From Oleiphilus sp. (GTDB taxonomy: Bacteria; Pseudomonadota; Gammaproteobacteria; Pseudomonadales; Oleiphilaceae): a stretch of 64,000 bases of DNA. Shown one piece after another: positions 17,310 through 26,293 of the stretch (positions within the stretch are counted from its first letter, which is position 1; each line of letters begins with the position of its first letter). Location of the stretch: contig PZPK01000007.1 in assembly GCA_006212045.1 (NCBI GenBank), positions 62,001-126,000 of the forward strand, in the 5' to 3' direction. Made by a program: the position numbers and the translations under genes. The notes beneath the pieces were generated by a model, which was given only the letters and a program-made list of their open reading frames with translations, did not search any database and had not been told where the DNA came from.

Positions 17310-17876
17310 TCAACTATTTGTTCCACTAGAACACGTGCTCGCACTGGCAACACGTGTGCTGTTCGCGTTGGCATCACCCACATTGGCCTTCACCGCTTTG
17401 GACACGGGGCCTGGCTGTTCTTTAGTGATTGCTTTCAACGATACCTGCTCTGCCGGGGATTCAGGCACTTCATCGCGCTGGGAAATCGATACCGGCTCCT
17501 TGTGATGCACCAGGCTGCCATTCACTTCGGCGCCCATCGCCATTTCTATCAGATGGTAATAGACGTTGCCCTTAATAGACGCGTTTTCGGCCAGCTCGAT
17601 ATGCTTGGATGCATATACGTCACCATGCACCGTGCCATTCACAATTATATGGGGCGCTATCACATCACCATCGATCTCACCGATATCACTGATTCTGACC
17701 ACGGCTTCGCTGTCTTCCTCAGCGCGTATCGCACCTTTGACGAGACCGTCAATGTGCAGGCCGCCCGAAAACTGCAAATCACCCTCAATTTGTGTTTTGC
17801 TTGAAATCAAGGTATCGAAATGCGCAGTCTTCATTGCTTTTTCCTGCAACTTCTTACGCTTGTTTTTGCCCCACAT
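17310..17876 (-). CDS. Bactofilin-type polymer-forming cytoskeletal protein
   Basis: 188 residues from the ATG at 17876, chosen because GGGGGT lies 4 bp upstream; the frame is open to 17891. A short basic N-terminus (GKNKRKK) is followed by a bactofilin beta-helix (about residues 20-120) with the repeating pattern IEGDLQFSGGLHIDGLVKG, then GEIDGDVIAPHIIVNGTVHG, then NASIKGNVYYHLIEMAMGAEVNG. The C-terminal tail of about 60 residues is Ser/Pro/Val-rich and disordered. Bactofilins polymerise without nucleotides and scaffold envelope machines. It follows the DUF6776 gene. Confidence 0.9.
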   Translation of the reverse strand: MWGKNKRKKLQEKAMKTAHFDTLISSKTQIEGDLQFSGGLHIDGLVKGAIRAEEDSEAVVRISDIGEIDGDVIAPHIIVNGTVHGDVYASKHIELAENASIKGNVYYHLIEMAMGAEVNGSLVHHKEPVSISQRDEVPESPAEQVSLKAITKEQPGPVSKAVKANVGDANANSTRVASASTCSSGTNS

Positions 17877-17944
17877 TATTACCCCCGTCACTTCAGGATT
17901 CTGGTAATTGATAAAACCGGTTCAATGGCCCGGCGCTTGCTGCT

Positions 17945-18679
17945 TTAGTTCGCTGTCAGAGTGCCCCAGTCAAACGACTGCTCGATCCGGGATGCCGTTT
18001 TGCCTTTGGATTGCGCAACAACCTGAATGCTGGCCGGGATAAAATCTGCCGGCAAGGTAAGCTCCCCTTCAATATTCTGAAAATAGCGGAAACGGAACTT
18101 GATCCCCAACTCTTCCCTTTCCGATACATCCCTAAGCGGGATGACTTCCTGAGTGCCACCATTGCTGCCAATCAGATTGATCGCAACGACACCGCTCACA
18201 TAGTTTTTATTGTCTGCCACTTGGGCCAGCACAATCTTGTAAGCATAGCGCCGATCTTCCGAAGTTTCCTCAATCTCGGCATTCTGAACCTGCAGACCTT
18301 TGGCATTGTCGGAAGGCGCCATGATGTTCTTGTAAAACGACACATCCTTCTCAAGCCTTGCCACCGTTGATCGCAAACCGCTAATCGTATCCTGAATCTG
18401 TTGTTTTGCCTGCTCGTCGATGGCCCGTCCACTTTCAAGATTGGCTACCGTTTGTCGCAATTGCTGCTCTTCCTTTTTCAGCATCTGATGCTCTGATGAC
18501 AGCCGCTGTAAACTCGAAATGGCATTGTCCAGTTTTGCACCAGCCACCACATAACCCAGCAAATAGGCGATGGCCGCACTGATAAACACGGCTGTCAGGG
18601 TATACACCAAGCGCTTTCGCCTGGCGCCAGGGACGTGTTTAACGAGTATCAGTTTATCGTTTGCTTGAAAACGCGCCAT
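17945..18679 (-). CDS. Membrane-anchored coiled-coil protein (DUF6776-type)
   Basis: 244 residues: a short cytoplasmic N-terminus, one membrane helix (about 25-48, LVYTLTAVFISAAIAYLLGY), a long coiled coil (about 50-115, rich in Glu/Gln/Lys and including QMLKKEEQQLRQTV), and a beta-rich C-terminal domain (about 130-240). The layout and its place before a bactofilin gene match the family annotated DUF6776, which has no known function. A plausible role is anchoring or organising the bactofilin polymer at the membrane; that is inference from adjacency. Confidence 0.7.
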   Translation of the reverse strand: MARFQANDKLILVKHVPGARRKRLVYTLTAVFISAAIAYLLGYVVAGAKLDNAISSLQRLSSEHQMLKKEEQQLRQTVANLESGRAIDEQAKQQIQDTISGLRSTVARLEKDVSFYKNIMAPSDNAKGLQVQNAEIEETSEDRRYAYKIVLAQVADNKNYVSGVVAINLIGSNGGTQEVIPLRDVSEREELGIKFRFRYFQNIEGELTLPADFIPASIQVVAQSKGKTASRIEQSFDWGTLTAN

Positions 18680-18848
18680 AGGCCAAAGGGTGTCCTTTTT
18701 CTGTCATTAATTCGTTTAACATGCAGATTTGAAGCCAAAATCGGCGCGAATTGTAGCACGACGAAAGTCAGCCGTGCGCTTTAGTAAATTTTCGTAAGGC
18801 GCTAAGATAAAGCAGCTTCCCACTCTAATTGCGCAGGAATATTTTCAG

Positions 18849-20624
18849 TTGAAGCAGTCGCTTGAGTCCTTCAAGAGTTTTTTCAGGCATAAACTGTCCG
18901 GTTCCGATGCACTTCCGCAGTTGTCTCTACTGGGCCTGATGGTTGGATTCCTGACGGCAATGGTCATTGTCATCTTTCGCTGGTGTATCGAATGGCCATT
19001 GGCGCAACTATTGCCCGGCGGCGATCCGGAAAATTTTGAGGGCTTATCCCGCGCGGCTCGCAGCCTTATTCCTCTTGGTGGCGCCTTTGTCATTGCGGTG
19101 ATCTGGTATCGCATGAAGATCTCCCAGCGCAAAGTCGGGGTTGCACTGGTCATTGAGCGACTGAACTACCATCAGGGTTATATCAGCTTTAAAAGTTTTC
19201 TGACCCAGTTTATCGCCGGGGTACTGACACTGTTGAGCGGACAATCCGCTGGCAGGGAAGGTCCGGCCGTGCATTTGGGTGCAGCCTGTTCCAGCCTGCT
19301 CGGACAACAGTTCCGTTTGCCCAACAACAGTATTCGGGTACTGGTGGGTTGCGGGACGGCTGCGGCGATATCAGCCTCTTTCAATACGCCCATCGCTGGT
19401 GTGATATTTGCGATGGAAGTCGTGATGATGGAATACACGATCACGGGTTTTACCCCTGTTATTCTGGCATCTGTCACTGCCGCCATTATTTCCCATGCTG
19501 TCTATGGCGCGGACCCGGCCTTCCTGGTCCCGCAATTGAACATGAACTCATTGCTGGAAGTGCCCTATGTCATTGCCTGCGGTATCGTGTTTGGTCTGGC
19601 CTCGGTGGCCTTTGTACGCCTGTTGAAGCGCTGTATCGGCCTGCAATCCATCAGCATTTTCTACCGCATTATGGCTGCCGGTGTGATTACCTCGGTCGCT
19701 GCTGCTTTCTTTCCCCAGATTATGGGAATCGGATATGACACGGTAAATGGCGCCCTGCTGGGTCAGTTTGGTGTTGGGCTGCTAGTTCTGATTGCCGCCA
19801 CCAAAATTATTGTGACAGCCACCAGTGTCGGACTTGGCATGCCAAACGGCTTAGTGGGCCCTACCCTGTTTATCGGAGCTACGCTGGGCGCCGCTTTGGG
19901 CCTGATAGCCAACTGGCTGGCACCGGCGCATGCGTCTTCTCCCGGTTTTTATGCCATGCTGGGAATGGGTGCCATGATGGGTTCAGTCTTGCAGGCCCCC
20001 TTATCTGCGCTGATGGCACTGCTGGAGCTGACTCAGAACCCCAATATCATTTTGCCCGGAATGCTGATCATCGTGGTTTCCAGTATGTTTGCCAGTGAGG
20101 TGTTTAAACAAAAGTCGGTCTTTATGAGTATTCTGGAGGCGCAGGGTCTGAATGTGAATAACGGTCCAATGATACAGGCCCTGCGCCGCGTCAGCGTTGG
20201 CGCGTTAATGGAAAGAAAATTTGTCCGGGCGCCAGCAACACTGACTTACCTGGAAGCCAAGCAAGTGCTCAGGCAGGAACCGAAATGGATTCTGATTGAT
20301 AATCCGGAAGGCGAGCCCATGTCGCTTTTGCCGGTTCTGGATCTGGCCAATTATCTGGCAGAGAATGAAGAGCGCTTTCTGGAAGCCGAGAACGATCCGA
20401 TGCAAGAAAGAATACTGGTGAAACTGTTTGAGATTCCTGCGCAACGACAGGATATCGCAGCGATTTCCTATCAGGCTACGCTGCAGGAAGCTCTGGATGT
20501 AATTAACGAACGCAAAACCGACTGCCTGTTTGTCGAGCGGATGAGCGGCCCCTCGATATCGCGTGTTCTGGGGGTTGTCACGCGCGCGGATGTCGAAAAC
20601 TATTATCGATACAAGCGCAACTAA
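18849..20624 (+). CDS. clcA: CLC-type chloride channel/transporter with CBS region
   Basis: 591-residue membrane protein. The CLC core (about 25-430) has the anion-selectivity segments SAGREGPAVHLGAA (with the gating Glu of GREGP), FNTPIAGVIFAMEVV, and GMPNGLVGPTLFIGATLGA. The C-terminal 150 residues are cytoplasmic and CBS-like (ATLTYLEAKQVL and TLQEALDVINERK). The start codon is a TTG at 18849 with a distant AGGA. The gating Glu is kept, which is compatible with proton-coupled exchange, but this cannot be settled from sequence. hemJ follows 12 bp later. Confidence 0.9.
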   Translation: MKQSLESFKSFFRHKLSGSDALPQLSLLGLMVGFLTAMVIVIFRWCIEWPLAQLLPGGDPENFEGLSRAARSLIPLGGAFVIAVIWYRMKISQRKVGVALVIERLNYHQGYISFKSFLTQFIAGVLTLLSGQSAGREGPAVHLGAACSSLLGQQFRLPNNSIRVLVGCGTAAAISASFNTPIAGVIFAMEVVMMEYTITGFTPVILASVTAAIISHAVYGADPAFLVPQLNMNSLLEVPYVIACGIVFGLASVAFVRLLKRCIGLQSISIFYRIMAAGVITSVAAAFFPQIMGIGYDTVNGALLGQFGVGLLVLIAATKIIVTATSVGLGMPNGLVGPTLFIGATLGAALGLIANWLAPAHASSPGFYAMLGMGAMMGSVLQAPLSALMALLELTQNPNIILPGMLIIVVSSMFASEVFKQKSVFMSILEAQGLNVNNGPMIQALRRVSVGALMERKFVRAPATLTYLEAKQVLRQEPKWILIDNPEGEPMSLLPVLDLANYLAENEERFLEAENDPMQERILVKLFEIPAQRQDIAAISYQATLQEALDVINERKTDCLFVERMSGPSISRVLGVVTRADVENYYRYKRN

Positions 20625-20636
20625 AAGGAAATATGC

Positions 20637-21059
20637 ATGCTCTGGGTCAAGGCTTTTCATATTGTTGCCGTGGTGTGCTGGTTTGCGGCACTGTTTTATC
20701 TTCCACGCCTGTTTGTTTATCACGCCATGAGTACTGACGACATCAGTAAAGAGCGTTTCAGGATCATGGAGCGAAAGCTTTATCGGGGCATTGCAACTCC
20801 CTCCATGCTGGCAACACTGGTTTTGGGGTTCTGGCTGATCAGCTATCACCCGGCAGCCTATATGTCGCAAGGCTGGATGCACGCCAAACTGGCTCTGGTA
20901 GCCATGCTGGTCATATATCACATGACCTGCGGAGCACTGCTTAAACAGTTCGCGGAAGACCGCAACACCCGTTCGCATGTTTTCTATCGCTGGTTTAATG
21001 AGGCTCCGGTTCTGGTACTGGTCGCCATTGTTATACTGGTCGTCGTCAAACCTTTCTAG
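20637..21059 (+). CDS. hemJ: Protoporphyrinogen IX oxidase HemJ
   Basis: 140-residue four-helix membrane protein that oxidises protoporphyrinogen IX to protoporphyrin IX. The family start WVKAFHIVAVVCWFAALFYL (with the conserved first-helix His), LPRLFVYH, and the helix-end segments GWMHAKLALV and RWFNEAPVLVLVAIVILVV are all present. Length is typical. AAGGAA precedes the ATG. It belongs to a rightward set clcA-hemJ-thiE-hemL. HemL, two genes on, works much earlier in the same pathway. Confidence 0.93.
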   Translation: MLWVKAFHIVAVVCWFAALFYLPRLFVYHAMSTDDISKERFRIMERKLYRGIATPSMLATLVLGFWLISYHPAAYMSQGWMHAKLALVAMLVIYHMTCGALLKQFAEDRNTRSHVFYRWFNEAPVLVLVAIVILVVVKPF

Positions 21060-21069
21060 TCTGGTGCCC

Positions 21070-21738
21070 ATGCAAACACCCTCTGCACTTGCTGGCGTTT
21101 ATGCCATCACAGATCCCTATCTGCTTCCCGGAGACCAGTTGTTCAGTGGTGTCGAGGCCGCTTTGCGCGGGGGGGTCAGGCTCATTCAGTACCGGCATAA
21201 GCGCGCCCCGGAACGCCAACAGCTTGAAGAAGCCAGCGCCCTGAAATCACTCTGCCACCGATACGCCGCCAAGCTGATCATTAACGATAACCTGACTTTA
21301 TGCCAAGCGGTGGACGCCGATGGTTTACATCTCGGACGCAGCGACGGTGCATTGGCAGACGCTCGTCAGAAGCTGGGTCATGGAAAAATAATCGGTGCGA
21401 CCTGTCATGATAATCTCGTTTATGCCAAGACCTGCTATGAACAAGGCGCGGATTATTGCGCCTTTGGCCGTATATTTTCGTCATCGACCAAACCGGACGC
21501 CCCCCCCTGCTCGCAGCACATTCTGGAAACTGCCTGCAAAAATCCCTATCCGGTGGTTGCGATCGGTGGCATCGATCTGGAAAATGCGCCGTCCCTGATC
21601 GAAAAAGGTGTAGATATGATTGCACTGATCCATGGCCTGTTTGGACAGGATAATATCGAAGGGGCAGCGCGTGATCTTTGCGCATTATTCGATCACACAG
21701 AAAGACCTCATAGCCGTCTGACCAGGAGTCATCAATGA
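21070..21738 (+). CDS. thiE: Thiamine-phosphate synthase ThiE
   Basis: 222-residue TIM-barrel enzyme that couples the pyrimidine and thiazole phosphates of thiamine. Motifs: [11 protein letters not shown] (phosphate-binding strand), [46 protein letters not shown], and VVAIGGI. The frame extends upstream into hemJ, but the conserved N-terminus ([13 protein letters not shown]) fixes the start near the ATG at 21070. Its stop overlaps the hemL start as ATGA. No TPP riboswitch was seen upstream. Confidence 0.92.
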   Translation: MQTPSALAGVYAITDPYLLPGDQLFSGVEAALRGGVRLIQYRHKRAPERQQLEEASALKSLCHRYAAKLIINDNLTLCQAVDADGLHLGRSDGALADARQKLGHGKIIGATCHDNLVYAKTCYEQGADYCAFGRIFSSSTKPDAPPCSQHILETACKNPYPVVAIGGIDLENAPSLIEKGVDMIALIHGLFGQDNIEGAARDLCALFDHTERPHSRLTRSHQ

Positions 21739-23036
21739 ATCGATCCGAATCTCTTTTTGCACAGGCACAGCACCGTATTCCCGGTGGCGTCAATTCTCCC
21801 GTGCGCGCTTTCAAGGGTGTCGGTGGCACGCCCCTGTTCTTTGAAAAAGGAGAAGGACCCCATCTGATAGACGCCGATGGGAATACTTATATCGACTACG
21901 TGGGCTCCTGGGGGCCGATGATACTGGGTCACGCACACCCCTCAGTTCTGGAAGCAGTGCAGGCGCAATTGCAACAAGGACTAGGCTATGGTGCTCCCAC
22001 CGAAATAGAAACCCGTATGGCCGAATTGGTTTGCCAGCTGGTGCCTTCGATCGAGATGGTCAGGATGGTCAGTTCCGGGACCGAAGCCACCATGTCGGCG
22101 ATTCGTCTGGCACGAGGACACACTGGCCGCGACAAGATCGTAAAATTTGAAGGCTGCTATCACGGTCACGCAGATTCCTTGCTGGTCAAAGCAGGATCCG
22201 GCGCGCTAACACTGGGAGTTCCCAGCTCTCCCGGTGTGCCAGACAGCGTAGCCGAACACACCATTACACTGAGCTATAACGACAGCGAAGAAGTAGAACA
22301 GCTCTTCAGCCAGATTGGAGATCAGATTGCCGCGGTAATCGTTGAACCGGTCGCCGGTAATATGAACTGCATTCCCCCGGTTCCTGGCTTTCTGGAAACA
22401 CTCAGACAATGCTGTGACCGATACCATAGCATTCTGATATTTGATGAAGTGATGACCGGTTTCCGCGTCTCCCTGGGAGGCGCTCAGGCGGCCTTTAATG
22501 TGACACCTGATCTGACGACACTGGGTAAGGTCATCGGTGGCGGTCTGCCGGTAGGTGCCTTTGGTGGTAAGGCCGAGATCATGCACAGCATCGCGCCATT
22601 GGGGCCTGTTTATCAGGCCGGTACCTTGTCAGGCAATCCTCTTGCGATGGCTGCAGGTCTGGCTATGCTGGGCGAGATTTCTCAGGCAGGGTTTTATGAC
22701 GCGCTCATCGCAACCACGACCTCGCTGGTTAAGGGGCTGAAAGAAGCCTCAGAAGCGGCAGGTATTCCGATGGCCTTTAATCAGGCCGGCAGCATGTTCG
22801 GTTTCTTTTTCACTGAAGAAGACGCCATCACCCGCTATCAGCAAGTCATGAACTGTGACCAGGAGCGATTCAAGCGCTTTTATCACGGCATGCTGGCGAA
22901 GGGGGTCTACCTGGCACCTTCGGCATTTGAAGCAGGCTTTGTGTCCAGCGCCCATACCGACGTGCATATTAGCCGAACAATAGAAGCGGCCGGCGAAGTG
23001 CTTAAGTCGCTTCATCGCCCCGCTACCAATAGTTGA
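21735..23036 (+). CDS. hemL: Glutamate-1-semialdehyde 2,1-aminomutase HemL
   Basis: 433-residue PLP enzyme that forms 5-aminolevulinate in the C5 haem pathway. Signatures: [12 protein letters not shown] at the N-terminus, [17 protein letters not shown] (cofactor phosphate site), [34 protein letters not shown] (cofactor Asp), and [17 protein letters not shown] containing the Schiff-base Lys. It is coupled to thiE by a 4-bp overlap. Its 3' end overlaps by 14 bp the end of the convergent GGCT gene. Confidence 0.97.
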   Translation: MNRSESLFAQAQHRIPGGVNSPVRAFKGVGGTPLFFEKGEGPHLIDADGNTYIDYVGSWGPMILGHAHPSVLEAVQAQLQQGLGYGAPTEIETRMAELVCQLVPSIEMVRMVSSGTEATMSAIRLARGHTGRDKIVKFEGCYHGHADSLLVKAGSGALTLGVPSSPGVPDSVAEHTITLSYNDSEEVEQLFSQIGDQIAAVIVEPVAGNMNCIPPVPGFLETLRQCCDRYHSILIFDEVMTGFRVSLGGAQAAFNVTPDLTTLGKVIGGGLPVGAFGGKAEIMHSIAPLGPVYQAGTLSGNPLAMAAGLAMLGEISQAGFYDALIATTTSLVKGLKEASEAAGIPMAFNQAGSMFGFFFTEEDAITRYQQVMNCDQERFKRFYHGMLAKGVYLAPSAFEAGFVSSAHTDVHISRTIEAAGEVLKSLHRPATNS

Positions 23037-23421
23037 ACCGTGCATTTCCGGGCCTTCGTTTGCTTGTTCGGATAGCCCGTGTACCGGGGCAACCTGGCCC
23101 GCTCCGCAGGAAATATGCGAAGGCCTCGCAGTCATCGTTTCTGATCCGGATGCGAGTCAGTTGCCGACAATAATTCTGACCCTCAAACTGATCCAGGATC
23201 GGCCAGAGGGCATGGAGCTGTTGCGAGGAAAAACTCCAACCCGGAACGCGCTGACTTCCCGAGGTCAACGCCAGATAGCCTGCGTCGCAGCCTCGACAGA
23301 TTTGTACCAGTCGCCCGGTGATTTCGGCACTTTCCCACCGACCACGCAAGCGACTCAAAATATGCCGGTTGCTTCCTGAGGGCGCCAATGAGCCGTAAAC
23401 AAACAATTTCGGCGTACTCAT
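23023..23421 (-). CDS. Gamma-glutamylcyclotransferase-like (GGCT/YtfP) protein
   Basis: 132-residue small beta-barrel protein. [17 protein letters not shown] at the start is the family's substrate-binding YGSL loop, and [12 protein letters not shown] contains the Glu of the presumed catalytic site. The substrate, if any, is unknown: members cyclise gamma-glutamyl amines or peptides. It is the last gene of the metX-to-GGCT run, beginning 5 bp after the hemW stop, and ends inside the end of hemL. Confidence 0.82.
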   Translation of the reverse strand: MSTPKLFVYGSLAPSGSNRHILSRLRGRWESAEITGRLVQICRGCDAGYLALTSGSQRVPGWSFSSQQLHALWPILDQFEGQNYCRQLTRIRIRNDDCEAFAYFLRSGPGCPGTRAIRTSKRRPGNARFNYW

Positions 23422-23426
23422 AAGCC

Positions 23427-24566
23427 TCAGTCCTGCACAAATCTTTCCAGAATCGAGTTCAGAAAAAGAAAGCCCTGCCCGGATAGCTGCAGCCGCCCTG
23501 GCAACATCAGTCCTTGCTCTCGCAATGTCCCGAGTTGGGGTTCGAGCTCCGATAACGGAAGCCCGGTGCGTTGCTCAAACAGGCCTGCATTCACCCCATC
23601 CTTCAAACGCAACGCATTCATCAGGAACTCAAAAGGCAAGTCAGCATCAGGAACCTCGCTATCTCCGACACGATACAAAGGGCGATGCGCCAGATAATCC
23701 TTGGGAAGTCGCGATTTTCGATATCGAAGTATGCACTTACTATCGCGCAAGCTTACTTTTGAATGGGCTCCGGCACCAATTCCGATATAATCGCCAAACT
23801 GCCAGTAGTTGAGATTGTGACGGGACCGACGCTCAGTCGCAGCAAAAGCCGATACCTCGTACTGTTTATAGCCGGCGCTTTCCAGTAGCGCCGTGCCACG
23901 CGACTGAATGTCCCAAAGCAGCTCATCTTCCGGTAAGACCGGTGGTCGCGAGTAGAATTCGGTGTTGGGTTCTATTGTCAGCTGATACCAGGAAATATGG
24001 GTCGGGTCCAGATCAATGGCCTGGCTCAAATCCGCCATGGCTTGATCGATATCCTGCTCAGGCAAGCCATGCATCAGATCAATATTGAAATTCTGGAAGC
24101 CTGCGGCTTTCGCCCGCAGTATCGCCTCGCTGGCCTGTCGCGCATTATGTATGCGTCCCAAGGCTTTCAAATGCCGGTCAGCAAAGCTTTGTACGCCCAG
24201 TGAAAGGCGGTTGATACCCGCCTGTCTGAAATTTTCAAAACGGCTGGCTTCTGTTGTTCCGGGGTTCGCTTCGAGCGTAATCTCGATGGAGGGGTCCAGG
24301 ACCATGACCGAGTCAAGGTGCTCGAGCAACCGTGTATAGAATTCACCCGACATCAGGCTCGGTGTACCGCCACCAAAAAAGATGCTACTGATGCTTCGCC
24401 CCTGCACAAACGCAAGATCCTGATTCAGATCCTGCTTCAATGCGCTCAGGTATGCCTGCTCGGGGATATCAGCAACTGAAGATTGATGCGAATTGAAATC
24501 GCAGTAAGGGCATTTGCGTACACACCAGGGAATGTGCACATAGAGACTCAGCGGCGGCAGGGTCAC
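23427..24566 (-). CDS. hemW: Radical SAM haem chaperone HemW
   Basis: 379 residues. The radical SAM cluster motif CVRKCPYCDFNSH (CxxxCxxC) lies near residue 15. FFGGGTPSLM, then the TIM-barrel strands ITLEANPGT and RLSLGVQSF, and a C-terminal HemN-type domain (SRHNLNYWQFGDYIGIGAGAH) follow. HemW lacks the first Cys extension of coproporphyrinogen dehydrogenase HemN and instead inserts haem into respiratory proteins. The GTG start overlaps the rdgB stop (GTGA), so the two are coupled, as in many proteobacteria. Confidence 0.93.
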   Translation of the reverse strand: MTLPPLSLYVHIPWCVRKCPYCDFNSHQSSVADIPEQAYLSALKQDLNQDLAFVQGRSISSIFFGGGTPSLMSGEFYTRLLEHLDSVMVLDPSIEITLEANPGTTEASRFENFRQAGINRLSLGVQSFADRHLKALGRIHNARQASEAILRAKAAGFQNFNIDLMHGLPEQDIDQAMADLSQAIDLDPTHISWYQLTIEPNTEFYSRPPVLPEDELLWDIQSRGTALLESAGYKQYEVSAFAATERRSRHNLNYWQFGDYIGIGAGAHSKVSLRDSKCILRYRKSRLPKDYLAHRPLYRVGDSEVPDADLPFEFLMNALRLKDGVNAGLFEQRTGLPLSELEPQLGTLREQGLMLPGRLQLSGQGFLFLNSILERFVQD

Positions 24567-25186
24567 GATTTCTGGCCAATCAACCCTTGTTGCCTGAGTT
24601 GCTCGATCAGCAAGCGGATAGCCTGACCCCGATGGCTAATGGCATTTTTTTCCTGTTTGCTTAATTGTGCTGCGGTGCAGTGTTTGTCCGAGACATGGAA
24701 TACAGGATCATAGCCGAAGCCGCCCTCTCCGCTTGCCTGCCTGAGAATCGTTCCCGGCCATTGACCATGGGCAATCAGAGGCACAGGGTCATCGGCCGTG
24801 CGAACATACACCAGCACGCAGTGGAAACAGGCGCTGCGATCGTCACTTCCGAGAACATCCAGATCGTGGAGCAGCTTGGCAATATTATCCTGATCGGAAG
24901 CATCCGGCCCCGCGTAACGGGCGGAGTAAATCCCCGGCGCGCCGTTCAAGGCCTTGACCGAGATCCCCGAATCATCTGCCAGCGCCGGAAGACCGGTTTC
25001 GTTGGCCGCATGTCTTGCCTTGATCAGGGCATTTTCAACAAACGACAAACCATCCTCAACCGGCGACTTAACACCCCATTCTGACTGGGCCTTTACCTGC
25101 ACACCGAAATCCGCAAACAAGGCGGTAAACTCGGCCAGTTTCCCTTTATTTCCACTGGCCAATACGATGGTATTATCACTCGCCAT
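24563..25186 (-). CDS. rdgB: dITP/XTP pyrophosphatase RdgB
   Basis: 207-residue nucleotide-pool cleaner that hydrolyses dITP, XTP and ITP. Motifs: VLASGNKGKLAEF at the N-terminus, ALADDSGISVKALNGAPGIYSARYAG (catalytic Asp pair), GEGGFGYDPVF, and ISHRGQAIRLL at the C-terminus. Length is normal. It is coupled to hemW by a 4-bp overlap and lies 16 bp after the DUF4426 gene. Confidence 0.96.
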   Translation of the reverse strand: MASDNTIVLASGNKGKLAEFTALFADFGVQVKAQSEWGVKSPVEDGLSFVENALIKARHAANETGLPALADDSGISVKALNGAPGIYSARYAGPDASDQDNIAKLLHDLDVLGSDDRSACFHCVLVYVRTADDPVPLIAHGQWPGTILRQASGEGGFGYDPVFHVSDKHCTAAQLSKQEKNAISHRGQAIRLLIEQLRQQGLIGQKS

Positions 25187-25202
25187 GGCTGCTCAGATCC
25201 GA

Positions 25203-25655
25203 CTAATCATTAAAGAATGTGTGACTAAAACGATGCAACAAAGGCTGCGAAGCTCCTGAGGGGTAAACTTCCAGATCAATTCTGATCGGATCCCCTTCAG
25301 CAAAGGCTAGCTGCGCCAGATAGTAGACCGCCTCACCCTCGACAATTTGCTGGAAGTTCAAACTTTGCTGCTGCTGGATTTCATTGGTTCGCTTACCCTG
25401 CACCACTGCCATCACGGCTTTCGTTCGACCATCCGGAAATTTCTGCAGTAAGCTGACATTGATAAAGCCCCTGGCCTTACTGCGCACCAGATCGTAACGT
25501 TGGGCAATTTCTGGATCCAGAAAAGTGCTGTTGAGCGCAATATAGTGGAGTTCATATTCACTATTGTCAGGGCCATCGAATACTTTTTTCTGCTCAGCCT
25601 GCACGCTGCTCACCGACAGTATCAAGGCTATTATCAGGCGGCTTAATCTGGTCAT
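25203..25655 (-). CDS. DUF4426 periplasmic protein
   Basis: About 150 residues from the ATG at 25655 (frame open to 25697). A signal peptide ends in VQAEQ; the rest is a small beta-rich domain (YELHYIALNSTFLDPEIAQRY, then SRKARGFINVSLL-like strands). I recognise the DUF4426 family from the sequence style and from its constant place between metW and rdgB in gammaproteobacteria. The function is unknown. It is exported, so it does not act with cytoplasmic MetX/MetW directly. Confidence 0.78.
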   Translation of the reverse strand: MTRLSRLIIALILSVSSVQAEQKKVFDGPDNSEYELHYIALNSTFLDPEIAQRYDLVRSKARGFINVSLLQKFPDGRTKAVMAVVQGKRTNEIQQQQSLNFQQIVEGEAVYYLAQLAFAEGDPIRIDLEVYPSGASQPLLHRFSHTFFND

Positions 25656-25693
25656 GATGGGAATCCCCCTGCTATTCAGCTTCAGAATAGGTA

Positions 25694-26293
25694 TCAATGT
25701 TTCGCGATACGATAAATGGCCAATTCGGCAAACAAATTGGGCCAGCGCAACGCCAGTCTGGTGGTTTCAAACTCCGAATTTACTACCGTTCGATTCAGAA
25801 TACGAATCTGTTTCTGCTGACACAATGACTCAAAATCATTGAACGTGCACAGATGAATGTTAGGCGTGTCGTACCAGTGATAGGGCAAGGTTCTGGAAAC
25901 CGGCATTTTGCCTTTGGTCAACAGGTAAGCACGACAGCGCCAGTGCCCGAAGTTGGGGAAGGTCACGATCCCCTGTCGTCCGAGACGCAGCATTTCATCG
26001 AGCAATCGGTCCGGCCTGCGAATCGCCTGCAGGGCCTGTGTCATTATCACCGTATCAAATTGCCGATCCGCGAAGGAACTCAGATCTTTCTCATCGAGGT
26101 TGTGCTCAATGACATTGACGCCCTTGCGTACGCATTCGTTTATCTGCTGTTCGCCAATTTCCAGGCCATAGCCCAGCACCGACTTTTTTTCCTGCAGATA
26201 AGCTAGCAGGGTCCCGTCTCCACACCCCAGGTCCAGTACTGTAGTTTCCGGCTCAACCCAGGGCTCAATAACGTTGAGGTCAGCGCGCATCAT
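25694..26293 (-). CDS. metW: MetW, methionine biosynthesis partner of MetX
   Basis: 199-residue methyltransferase-fold protein. The SAM-binding motif is [16 protein letters not shown] (residues 19-34), followed by [16 protein letters not shown] and [17 protein letters not shown]. It overlaps the metX stop by 4 bp (ATGA). MetW is known as the obligatory partner of MetX-type homoserine acyltransferases in several proteobacteria, so the pair very likely works as a complex. It need not be an active methyltransferase. Confidence 0.92.
   Translation of the reverse strand: MMRADLNVIEPWVEPETTVLDLGCGDGTLLAYLQEKKSVLGYGLEIGEQQINECVRKGVNVIEHNLDEKDLSSFADRQFDTVIMTQALQAIRRPDRLLDEMLRLGRQGIVTFPNFGHWRCRAYLLTKGKMPVSRTLPYHWYDTPNIHLCTFNDFESLCQQKQIRILNRTVVNSEFETTRLALRWPNLFAELAIYRIAKH

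Noticed and set aside
21060-21069. TPP riboswitch before thiE
   Set aside because: Only 10 bp separate hemJ and thiE and no thi-box elements are present.
20205-21071. 288-codon leftward open frame opposite clcA and hemJ
   Set aside because: Antisense shadow of two recognised genes; composition is low-complexity His/Gln/Arg and no family motif is seen.
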